Below, one piece after another: positions 1 through 5,712 of a stretch of 6,650 nt of DNA. The position numbers and the translations under genes were made by a program. Location of the stretch: NCBI GenBank assembly GCA_029861825.1, contig JAOTYN010000236.1:1-6650 (forward strand), read 5' to 3'. Position 1 is the first letter of the stretch. Each line of letters begins with the position of its first letter. This DNA is from Cyclobacteriaceae bacterium. GTDB taxonomy: Bacteria; Bacteroidota; Bacteroidia; Cytophagales; Cyclobacteriaceae. The notes below the pieces were generated by a model. That model was not told the DNA's origin. It saw only the letters and a list, made by a program, of their open reading frames with translations, and searched no databases.

Positions 1-123
1 TTACCCTTATCGGCCTATGTGTTAATAGAAATGAAAAAGCGACTGAGCGTCCCGGTTTTCAACATGTCGATAGTAGCGGGCATAGTGCTGCATGCGGCAA
101 TCTTCTGGCTGGCCAGGATTTAA
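1..123 (+). CDS. C-terminal end of an unidentified membrane protein (partial, runs off left edge)
   Basis: Frame 1 is open from the first base to a TAA at 121-123 and gives 40 residues. It ends in a long hydrophobic segment (VFNMSIVAGIVLHAAIFWL) followed by a short ARI tail. Before it comes another apolar stretch (LPLSAYVLI) and a basic turn (EMKKRL), the pattern of two membrane helices joined by a cytoplasmic loop. The opposite strand is interrupted by stops here. This is therefore most likely the end of a multi-pass inner-membrane protein encoded from the left. An internal ATG at 31 could give only a 30-residue peptide, which is less likely. I do not recognise the family. The gene converges with the minus-strand gene ending at 306. 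Confidence 0.6.
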   Translation, partial: LPLSAYVLIEMKKRLSVPVFNMSIVAGIVLHAAIFWLARI

Positions 124-305
124 GGCCGCGTTGTTTAGCACATTGTGTGATTTTTGAGACATGCTCCCTCCGAAATCACCTGCTAAGGGACTCTGAGATA
201 TGGGGAGCTGATTTTATTCCTCACGTCCTTGAATTTAGTGACTCTGAGGATGCAAAGTTTCACATCGAGCATTCTGCTACTGTTGTTATGCTGTATGCTT
301 GCTGC
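124..305. other. Convergent intergenic region without a supported gene
   Basis: These 182 bp lie between the end of the plus-strand membrane protein and the end of the minus-strand exported protein. The only terminator-like element is weak: a 4-bp stem CACA/TGTG (139-142 and 146-149) followed by ATTTTT, facing the plus-strand gene. A GTG-started plus-strand frame from 147 runs into the antisense of the next gene and has no protein-like features. I see no RNA gene, and no repeat beyond short chance matches. Confidence 0.5.
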
Positions 306-605
306 TTAATACGCTTTAATCTCTCCGGTTTTCTCCAGCACTACCACATAACCTTTGAAGGTATCGGGGATCTTATCCGATAATTCAGACGGTTCGGCTG
401 AGGTCATAACCAAAATACAGGGCTTACCATCTTTTTCCCCTTCGGCAACTCCTTCTACACCTTGAATGCTTAACCATTTTGCACTGGCTTCATCGATAAT
501 ATCTATAGATATCATGGTATCTTGATTTGATTCCTTGGATTGTATGCATGTATTTCCCAAAAATAATGTTAACACTATACACCACAAAATAGCAACCCCC
601 TTCAT
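306..605 (-). CDS. Small exported protein resembling the N-terminal domain of the adjacent serine protease
   Basis: This 99-residue protein has an N-terminal hydrophobic segment (residues 3-17, after MKG) and a Cys at position 20. That is a signal peptide, possibly of lipoprotein type, but the sequence before the Cys (LGNTC) is a poor lipobox, so signal peptidase I cleavage is also possible. A polar linker follows (21-35), then one compact domain (36-99). That domain carries the marks GVEGVAEGEKDGKPC (49-63), LSDKIPDT (75-82) and a terminal KTGEIKAY (92-99). The neighbouring protease has the same order in residues 28-90: NVLGVGIGHKVKDG, EPC, LSD, VPKT and ETGEIFA. I infer a shared domain, probably from duplication or a common family. 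A longer frame starting at 710 overlaps the protease gene and places the signal peptide internally, so I chose the ATG at 603-605. No SD precedes it. Function is unknown; an inhibitor or chaperone role towards the protease is only a hypothesis. Confidence 0.75.
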   Translation of the reverse strand: MKGVAILWCIVLTLFLGNTCIQSKESNQDTMISIDIIDEASAKWLSIQGVEGVAEGEKDGKPCILVMTSAEPSELSDKIPDTFKGYVVVLEKTGEIKAY

Positions 606-634
606 TAGTCCAAGTTCATTATTCAGAGTTAATA

Positions 635-662
635 ATTTAAAAAGGGGGTTACCCCCCTTTAA
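635..662 (-). terminator. Intrinsic terminator-like hairpin after the protease gene
   Basis: On the minus strand the protease stop codon (664-666) is followed almost directly by AAAGGGGG-GTAA-CCCCCTTT (stem arms 653-660 and 641-648). This is an 8-bp perfect stem closed by a GNRA-type tetraloop, and its descending arm runs into TTTTT and then AAATT. The T-run is short, so termination may be partial and allow readthrough into the small exported protein that starts at 605. It could also act as a 3'-end stabiliser. Confidence 0.7.
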
Positions 663-663
663 G

Positions 664-1725
664 TTAAGCAATTCTAATGCCCAGGCTCTGCTGTACGTAA
701 CGTATATCATTATGTATGGTCACCCGGTTGGAGCCGGCAAATAGCAGACCCACTGCATAATTTTCCATGTTACACAGCAAGCTTCCGGAATCACCCCCGG
801 CTGACATATTGCTGGTCAGGATCTGGCGGATAAATTTGGCCACTTTGCCATTTCCGTAATTAACCATAACCGTTGCATTAAGCGCCTGCACTCGACCGGT
901 ACTGTAGTTAGTAGTGCGCCCGGTCTTTTGTACCACATCCCCTACCTTGATGGTCTTGGTGCCTTTGACATTACCGATCCAGTAGATCTCCCTGTCCAGG
1001 TCGTGGAAATTGCCTTCGGCAATAGCGGCATCAACATAGTTCATGGTGCCTCTGCCATAAGGAGGCAGAAAGTCGATGCGTTTGTAGGCCGATAAACGTG
1101 CGATGATATCGCCGGGTACTGTTCCACCATCGTAACGTCCCGGTTGTAAAATGGGATCCCCAATACGAGCATCATTGGTATTGGCCAGTACGTGGTTGTT
1201 ACTTAGAATGAAAAATTTGGTGGGTACACCAGGGAATTCCCTTGCCCGGTAGACAGCCGTACCGTAGGTTCCAGCGGTTACTTTGTAATGACCTATGCTG
1301 TATCCGCCTTCGCAGGGTCGAAGTCTGCCTCTCAAGGATTGAATATCCACACCCCCGTATTCTTCGGTCAAGGTCATCTCATCCGACCACCGTTTGGGAG
1401 TGGCATCGCCGTTGGTCTTCACCTGCTGAAGCTCCAAGATTGCCGGATCAACACCGGCAAAAATCTCACCGGTTTCGATGACATCTGTTTTAAACTTCTT
1501 GCCCGCTAAGGTCTTGGGCACTCGAGCACTATCACTTAGTAAATCCGGATCCAATTTTTGAGTTACAAATACGCTCAAGCAAGGCTCGCCGGTATCCAAT
1601 CCGTCCTTTACTTTATGGCCGATACCTACTCCCAGGACATTGTCCTTGGCCAGAAAACCGTCCTGTTCTTTTTGTTGAATTTTTGAAAGCTCCAAATAGG
1701 GGCCTGCCAGTTCCTTATCAAACAT
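664..1725 (-). CDS. Trypsin-like serine protease with N-terminal accessory domain
   Basis: A 353-residue protein with a chymotrypsin-fold protease core at roughly 145-345. The triad is visible: His178 in ILSNNHVLA, Asp232 in MNYVDAAIAE and Ser313 in SAGGDSGSLL. Between them, VVQKTGRTTNYSTGRV (264-279) is the K-x-GRTT element seen in bacterial trypsin-like proteases related to the plant NAL1 group. Residues 28-90 form a separate small domain (NVLGVGIG, EPCLSVFV, LSD, VPKT, ETGEIFA), which recurs in the next gene downstream. A linker (91-144) joins the two. There is no signal peptide or membrane segment, so the protein is predicted cytoplasmic unless it leaves by a non-classical route. The start is fixed by an excellent SD (AAAGGAGGT) three bases before the ATG. 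The core is complete, with no missing catalytic residue. Substrate is unknown. Confidence 0.9.
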   Translation of the reverse strand: MFDKELAGPYLELSKIQQKEQDGFLAKDNVLGVGIGHKVKDGLDTGEPCLSVFVTQKLDPDLLSDSARVPKTLAGKKFKTDVIETGEIFAGVDPAILELQQVKTNGDATPKRWSDEMTLTEEYGGVDIQSLRGRLRPCEGGYSIGHYKVTAGTYGTAVYRAREFPGVPTKFFILSNNHVLANTNDARIGDPILQPGRYDGGTVPGDIIARLSAYKRIDFLPPYGRGTMNYVDAAIAEGNFHDLDREIYWIGNVKGTKTIKVGDVVQKTGRTTNYSTGRVQALNATVMVNYGNGKVAKFIRQILTSNMSAGGDSGSLLCNMENYAVGLLFAGSNRVTIHNDIRYVQQSLGIRIA

Positions 1726-1728
1726 TTT

Positions 1729-1737
1729 ACCTCCTTT
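1729..1737 (-). promoter_or_regulatory. Strong Shine-Dalgarno sequence of the protease gene
   Basis: The minus strand reads AAAGGAGGT-AAA-ATG, an almost full complement of the 16S rRNA 3' end at short spacing. The other complete genes in the window (small exported protein, PAS-LuxR, desaturase, symporter) have no comparable site, as expected for Bacteroidota, where SD pairing is little used. It decides the start codon of the protease. Confidence 0.85.
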
Positions 1738-1765
1738 ATTTATGTGATATATAAAAATTTCTATA

Positions 1766-1792
1766 AACTGACAGTAAGTGGCGCTATCAGTT
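1766..1792 (-). promoter_or_regulatory. Hairpin in the protease 5' leader
   Basis: On the minus strand AACTGATAG (1784-1792) can pair with CTGTCAGTT (1766-1774) across the 9-nt loop CGCCACTTA. This makes a 9-bp stem with one U-G wobble. It lies about 30 nt upstream of the SD and is followed by an A/T-rich stretch. The arms are imperfect as DNA (8 of 9) but fully paired as RNA in the sense direction, which favours an RNA role (leader structure, attenuator or stability element) over a protein-binding palindrome. Modest evidence. Confidence 0.4.
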
Positions 1793-1852
1793 AATGATGG
1801 GTAAACGGGATAATAAGTAAGGATAATTGAAGACTCCAGTCAATAGCACGAA

Positions 1853-1893
1853 ATGGGTAATTATAGGGTCGGATACCATGTTACCTTACCCAT
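1853..1893. repeat. 8-bp inverted repeat in the protease leader
   Basis: ATGGGTAA at 1853-1860 is mirrored by TTACCCAT at 1886-1893 across a 25-nt spacer. A third copy of ATGGGTAA lies in direct orientation at 1797-1804. This could be a set of binding half-sites, but eight bases is short and chance is possible. Confidence 0.3.
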
Positions 1894-1921
1894 AAATAAC
1901 TAATAGTAATTAGTTGGGGGG

Positions 1922-1958
1922 AAGTCCTGAAATTGAGAAGTACAATAAAGTCCTGAAA
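1922..1958. repeat. 11-bp direct repeat upstream of the protease gene
   Basis: AAGTCCTGAAA occurs at 1922-1932 and again at 1948-1958, 26 bp from start to start. The copies are exact over 11 bases and sit in the leader region just after the PAS-LuxR gene. The distal copy overlaps the candidate -7 promoter element. Paired sites of this kind often bind a regulator, but no regulator can be assigned from sequence alone. Confidence 0.5.
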
Positions 1959-1984
1959 CTATCCTATGACTTAGGAAAATCAAA
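1954..1984 (-). promoter_or_regulatory. Candidate Bacteroidota-type promoter for the protease gene
   Basis: On the minus strand TTTG (1981-1984) is followed after exactly 19 nt by TAGTTTCA (1954-1961). The Bacteroidota consensus is TTTG, 19-21 nt, TAnnTTTG, so the -33 element and spacing fit and the -7 element matches four of six fixed bases. The spacer holds a short palindrome, TCCTA-TGACT-TAGGA (1962-1976). If real, the transcript has a leader of about 220 nt. Weak on its own. Confidence 0.3.
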
Positions 1985-1994
1985 ATTGTAAATT

Positions 1995-2777
1995 TCAAAT
2001 AAGATGATGAGTCGCGGCAAACTTAATAAGGCTAATGGTATTGTGTAGGTTAAGCTTGTCCAGCATGTTACGGCGATGCACATTAACGGTATGTCGGCTG
2101 ATGCTAAGCTGATCAGAAATTTCCCGGCTGCAATAGCCTTCGGCCAGCAGTCCTAGGATCTGTTTTTCACGCTTACTCAGTAAATTTTTGTTCTCCAGCT
2201 TATTACCGGGCGAGGTACAGTAGAAGGTCTGTTCTTCCTCTGGTCCTACGATGGAGAGTGTAATCTGATTGTCCTTATGCCAATGTGATATATCAGTGCA
2301 TACGCCCAGCACATACAGAATATTGCCTTTTTTGTCCAGATTAACCACCGCGTTTTGCTGCAGTAAGCGGATATACTGTCCTTCGGCTTTTTTAACCCGA
2401 AAATCACAACTGATCTTATAGGATTTACGCTGCACCTCGGGCACTGATTTGACAAACTCCCAAGATTTTTTAGTAGACTCGAAAACCACTTGCAGATCTT
2501 CTGGATGGAGGATCTCCCTGAGAAAGACCATACTTTTGGCCAACAAGTAGTCGGGGTGGTATCCCAGTATGTTGACTACGTTTTCGCTTAAATAGTGAAA
2601 CTTGGAAATGGAGCAGTCGAAGATATAAATAAAATGAGGACCGATACACATAAGGCGATCCAGCGCCAGATCGGGGTAGATCAGCGATTTGTAGTTCGTA
2701 AGCTTAGGATCGTACTGCTGGGATTCCCAACAGCTGGTCAAGCTTGTAAAATCCAATCCATTTACGGCAACATTCAT
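1995..2777 (-). CDS. PAS-domain LuxR-type transcriptional regulator
   Basis: A 260-residue soluble protein with an N-terminal PAS fold and a C-terminal LuxR DNA-binding domain. The PAS core spans about 48-165: FIYIFDCSISKFHYLSENV, the NILGYHPDYLL helix, the ILHPEDL segment (89-95) and the closing strands YVLGVCTDIS (155-164). The HTH (199-254) shows LLSKREKQILGLLAEGYCSREI and then SISRHTVNVHRRNMLDKL, with the conserved E-I-L of helix 1 and T-V-x-x-H-R-x-x-x-x-x-K-L of the recognition helix. No receiver domain or phospho-acceptor region is present, so it is probably triggered by ligand or redox sensing at the PAS domain, or by a partner. No cofactor-binding residue is evident. The start ATG (2775-2777) has no SD. 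Targets are unknown; it lies directly upstream of the protease gene with 268 bp between them. Confidence 0.9.
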   Translation of the reverse strand: MNVAVNGLDFTSLTSCWESQQYDPKLTNYKSLIYPDLALDRLMCIGPHFIYIFDCSISKFHYLSENVVNILGYHPDYLLAKSMVFLREILHPEDLQVVFESTKKSWEFVKSVPEVQRKSYKISCDFRVKKAEGQYIRLLQQNAVVNLDKKGNILYVLGVCTDISHWHKDNQITLSIVGPEEEQTFYCTSPGNKLENKNLLSKREKQILGLLAEGYCSREISDQLSISRHTVNVHRRNMLDKLNLHNTISLIKFAATHHLI

Positions 2778-2848
2778 AGCTGAAAAAATATGCCATCAAT
2801 CTTAGTAGTCTACCGGGAGAAAAGTAACCCCGAGAGCAGTATGTAAAA

Positions 2849-2856
2849 CAAAACTA
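2849..2856 (-). promoter_or_regulatory. Possible -7 promoter element for the PAS-LuxR gene
   Basis: The minus strand reads TAGTTTTG, a full match to the Bacteroidota -7 consensus TAnnTTTG, about 72 nt upstream of the regulator's ATG. No convincing TTTG is found 19-21 nt further upstream, so this is half a promoter at best. Confidence 0.25.
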
Positions 2857-2941
2857 TTTTAGAAAACTAACCGTGCCTTGGTATATATTTTTACGTGCTG
2901 GGGGGAGAATGGTTTGGGAGGGTGTCAGTCATCATACATTG

Positions 2942-2975
2942 AGCAGCATACAGCATACAGTGTGAACATGCTGCT
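2942..2975 (-). repeat. Inverted repeat at the 3' end of the desaturase gene
   Basis: AGCAGCAT (2942-2949) and ATGCTGCT (2968-2975) can form an 8-bp stem with an 18-nt loop. The stem overlaps the desaturase stop codon (2974-2976). A 7-bp tandem repeat, CAGCATA twice (2944-2957), sits in one arm and lets the stem slip. The sequence after it on the minus strand is not T-rich, so it is not a standard intrinsic terminator, though it may serve as a 3'-end structure. Nothing else is evident in the 2778-2973 gap apart from the -7-like element. Confidence 0.35.
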
Positions 2976-3966
2976 ATGCTCTATTGTGCTCCTTCAGATA
3001 ATTTGCCCGTACTACCTTAGCGGTTTGATGCTGCCCGGTATGGCTCCATCCTGGAGGCATGATCAGGTACAGCAGTTTGTTTTTAATCCCGGGAGCATGG
3101 TACACATCTTTGGCCAGGTGTACAATTTCACCAAAGTATACATCCAGGAAATTGCCAGAATTCATCTTTCGGGTGATCCCATAATCTATGGCGATGGATC
3201 GATCTTCGTCCTGTAGGGTTCCGAAGACCTTATCCCATATATTCAGCAGGTTGCAGAAATTAGTGTCCATGTACAGGGGGTTGCGAGCATGATGCACCCG
3301 GTGGTGTGAAGGGGTCAGCATTATTTTATTAAGAAATCCCAGTCTACCGTCCTTGATCATATTCTCTCCTACGTGAATAAAGGCACCATAGGTTCCATCC
3401 ACAAACATCACAAAAAAGAGCATTTCCGGGCTTACTCCCGCCAGGATGCACACGGTGGTGCGAATGCTGTCGGCATAGGGCGCTTCCAGAAAAAAATGAG
3501 CATGGCTCACCGAAAGATTCATGTCTTCCGGAGCATGGTGGGTGGAGTGCAGACACCACAATATACGCACCTTGTGCGCCAGATAGTGGTAAATAAAATG
3601 GCCGAACTCCCACACCACATAAGCATAGATCAGCCAGTACCAGGTGTTGGAAGTTTGAAAGGGGGCGTACTTTTGAAAAAGCCCAATAATAAAGATGACC
3701 ATAGCTATGGCAATGAACCGCCCCACAATGCGATTGAATACGTAAATGAGGAAATTGACTTTGTACACCTTGGCCTGAGGTTTCTTATAGATTAGACCCA
3801 GGATCAGCTCCAGCAGGATCAGTAGAGGGATGATAGGATATATAAGGGACACAATGCCTTGGTAGGTGGTGAACTGCTGGTAATCACCGGATCTCAGAAT
3901 TTCCAGGGCCTGAGTGATCCCTAAGAAACCAATTATTTCATTGTACAGTACCTCCAGAATTTCCAT
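2974..3966 (-). CDS. Sterol desaturase / fatty acid hydroxylase family membrane oxygenase, AGMO-like
   Basis: A 330-residue integral-membrane diiron oxygenase. Hydrophobic helices lie at about 38-60, 82-97, 109-122 and 170-190. The histidine boxes are HYLAH (127-131), HSTHH (140-144) and HHRVHH (221-226), with further His at 123, 155 and 157. Together they match the HxxxH / HxxHH / HxxHH iron-binding pattern of the fatty acid hydroxylase superfamily. The enzyme would use O2 to hydroxylate or desaturate a lipid at the inner membrane. After the catalytic part the chain continues for about 80 residues with LLYLIMPPGWSHTG (298-311). A PGW-type motif in this place recalls alkylglycerol monooxygenases and their bacterial relatives, so an ether-lipid or fatty-acid substrate is possible, but the substrate cannot be read from the sequence. 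The start ATG (3964-3966) has no SD. It follows the symporter with a 106-bp gap and is probably transcribed separately. Confidence 0.88.
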   Translation of the reverse strand: MEILEVLYNEIIGFLGITQALEILRSGDYQQFTTYQGIVSLIYPIIPLLILLELILGLIYKKPQAKVYKVNFLIYVFNRIVGRFIAIAMVIFIIGLFQKYAPFQTSNTWYWLIYAYVVWEFGHFIYHYLAHKVRILWCLHSTHHAPEDMNLSVSHAHFFLEAPYADSIRTTVCILAGVSPEMLFFVMFVDGTYGAFIHVGENMIKDGRLGFLNKIMLTPSHHRVHHARNPLYMDTNFCNLLNIWDKVFGTLQDEDRSIAIDYGITRKMNSGNFLDVYFGEIVHLAKDVYHAPGIKNKLLYLIMPPGWSHTGQHQTAKVVRANYLKEHNRA

Positions 3967-3989
3967 AGTTTCTCAAATTAATGAATAAT

Positions 3990-4022
3990 CCGGTTTGGTA
4001 AAATAACCAATAGTAAGACCGG
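3990..4022. promoter_or_regulatory. Nested inverted repeats upstream of the desaturase gene
   Basis: Two 5-bp inverted repeats are nested: CCGGT (3990-3994) with ACCGG (4018-4022), and TTGGT (3995-3999) with ACCAA (4006-4010). The inner loop is AAAATA, and 7 unpaired bases sit on one side. They lie 24 to 56 bp upstream of the desaturase start, a position fit for an operator or a leader hairpin. The gap holds no clear terminator for the symporter gene. Confidence 0.35.
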
Positions 4023-4072
4023 CTTTGTCAAATTATATTTCATCACTTAGCCCATTCCATTAATGATGCTGT

Positions 4073-5707
4073 TTATCTATACTTTATATACAATAAACCT
4101 CCCACAATGGCAATACACCCACCTACCAAGATCACCAGAAGTTGATTTGACGAGGCTATTACACCCAATATTATTACCATTAAACTCGTAGTAATCAAGG
4201 CTATCCCCAACACTTTCAAGGCAAAGTGATTCTGTTGCCTGGAAGGGGTTTGCTTTTCAACATCAACCGGCTGAATCTGATAAGGGATCACCGGGTGGTG
4301 AGGCCTGAAATGATAATACCCTTCAAACAGAGCCAAAATGGCCATAGGTATGAATACCCCTACCAACATTTCTTGTTCGCGGTTCAATGAAAAATTGATC
4401 CATAGGGGTGTTAGGAATTTAAAGCCCAGGTTAATGCCCAATCCCAGCAAAGTAGTTGCCGTTATGGAAAATGCCGTTTGGCGTTTGGAGAACAAGGCCC
4501 AAACTGGTGGTGCAAATAAAGGGGCTCCGGTAATGGCTCCCACACTTAATACCACTTCCACAATTCCTCCTGCTTGAGGTACTAGTAAGGCTACTCCTAT
4601 GGTTATGAACCCAAATACTGCGGTGGATATTCGAGCTGTGCGCATCAAATTTTTAGCACTTAAGGCTTTATGAATCCGCGGGTAGATATCGTTGGTAAAA
4701 ACTGCCGCTGACATGTTTAGGGTAGTGTTAACCGAGCTGGCAGTGGCAAAGATCATCCCACCTAGCATTAGTCCCAGCAGTCCTTTTGGCAGTACTTGTT
4801 TGCACATTAATAGAAAAGCGCCTTCGTTCTCCAAACCCTCCAGGCTGCCTCCGTCCAGTACTTTGTAGATCATTGGTGGGATCATCCAAAGCACCGGGCT
4901 CACTAGATATAACGTACCAAACAACCAAGCCGCTTTCTTAGCGTCTTGCGGAGATGCTACACTGGTATAGCGTTGTACATAAGCCCAATTACCCCCAATA
5001 AAAACGATGTTGTATAGTGTAAAGGCCAATAGGAACCCGGCGGTGTATTCTCCATTTATCAGGTTAAAAAAGTCTGAAGGTGCTTGAGCGGTGAATTGTG
5101 AAATGCCCCCAATTTTACCAATTGCCAAGGGTACTACTATCAGCACCGCCGCAAATAGAATAACAAACTGCAGGACATCGGTTATGACTACTGCCCACAG
5201 TCCTCCGGCAGCAGTGTACACGATAATCAATAAGCCCAAAACGATAATGGACCATTCGATGGAAAACCCTGTGGAAACATTGACCAACTTAGCCACCGGG
5301 TATAAAAATGCTCCGGTGGTCACAAAGCTGAGCACTAAAAAGATATAGCTGTAAAACTGTTTTAGTCCGGGCCCAAAGCGCTGCCCGATATAGCTGCCTA
5401 CTGTCAGGACACCAGCCTTTCTCCATTTGGGCGCGATGAAGAAGCCGATAACAAATCCCCCAAGTGCCATCATCCATTGAATGGTAACGGCCACCCAGCC
5501 GTATTTATAGGCAATGGAACCCCACACCACAAAGGTCCCGGCAGAGAAGAAACTCATGAATAGTGATAGTCCGCTCAGCCACCAGGGCAAAGCGCCGCCG
5601 GCTGCAAAAAATGACTTCATGGATTGCCCTGAGTTGGTAAAGGCCAGACCCACTATCATAATCATGAGGGTGAACAGCAGGATAACTATATAATCAAGAG
5701 CAGGCAT
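4073..5707 (-). CDS. Sodium:solute symporter (SSS family)
   Basis: A 544-residue multi-pass permease of the LeuT-fold SSS family, which couples inward Na+ flow to uptake of sugars, polyols, organic acids or similar solutes. Family marks are the first helix LDYIVILLFTLMIMIVGLAF, the FFAAGGALPWWLSGLSLFMS segment (33-52), FSAGTFVVWG (54-63), the TAAGGLWAVVITDVLQF signature (165-181) and FATASSVNTTLNMSAAVFTN (320-339). In the last of these, Ser324-Ser325 correspond in position to the Na2-site serines known from vSGLT. The core ends near 465. A hydrophilic linker (468-493) and two further hydrophobic segments (497-518, 522-540) follow, so the protein is longer than the minimal 13-helix core. The substrate is not predictable. 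It starts 5 nt after the stop of the upstream FAD-oxidoreductase-like gene and lacks an SD, so translational coupling is likely. Confidence 0.93.
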   Translation of the reverse strand: MPALDYIVILLFTLMIMIVGLAFTNSGQSMKSFFAAGGALPWWLSGLSLFMSFFSAGTFVVWGSIAYKYGWVAVTIQWMMALGGFVIGFFIAPKWRKAGVLTVGSYIGQRFGPGLKQFYSYIFLVLSFVTTGAFLYPVAKLVNVSTGFSIEWSIIVLGLLIIVYTAAGGLWAVVITDVLQFVILFAAVLIVVPLAIGKIGGISQFTAQAPSDFFNLINGEYTAGFLLAFTLYNIVFIGGNWAYVQRYTSVASPQDAKKAAWLFGTLYLVSPVLWMIPPMIYKVLDGGSLEGLENEGAFLLMCKQVLPKGLLGLMLGGMIFATASSVNTTLNMSAAVFTNDIYPRIHKALSAKNLMRTARISTAVFGFITIGVALLVPQAGGIVEVVLSVGAITGAPLFAPPVWALFSKRQTAFSITATTLLGLGINLGFKFLTPLWINFSLNREQEMLVGVFIPMAILALFEGYYHFRPHHPVIPYQIQPVDVEKQTPSRQQNHFALKVLGIALITTSLMVIILGVIASSNQLLVILVGGCIAIVGGLLYIKYR

Positions 5708-5712
5708 TGGGG

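Noticed and set aside
139..155. Possible terminator CACA-TTG-TGTG-ATTTTT after the plus-strand gene.
   Set aside because: A 4-bp A/T-containing stem is too weak to call as a feature.
288..299. 12-mer ATGCTGTATGCT also present on the opposite strand at 2945-2956, both near gene ends.
   Set aside because: In 6.65 kb counted on both strands a few 12-mer matches are expected by chance, and the flanks do not extend the match convincingly.
147..383. GTG-started plus-strand frame of 78 codons.
   Set aside because: No SD, atypical composition, and its second half is antisense to the small exported protein.
606..710. Longer start at 710 for the small exported protein.
   Set aside because: It would overlap the protease gene, translate through the terminator-like hairpin and bury the signal peptide at position 36. 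The ATG at 605 gives a normal signal peptide.
2878..3795. Plus-strand open frames within and beside the desaturase gene (2878-3216 and 3373-3795).
   Set aside because: They are largely antisense to a gene with clear catalytic motifs and their products show no recognisable domain.
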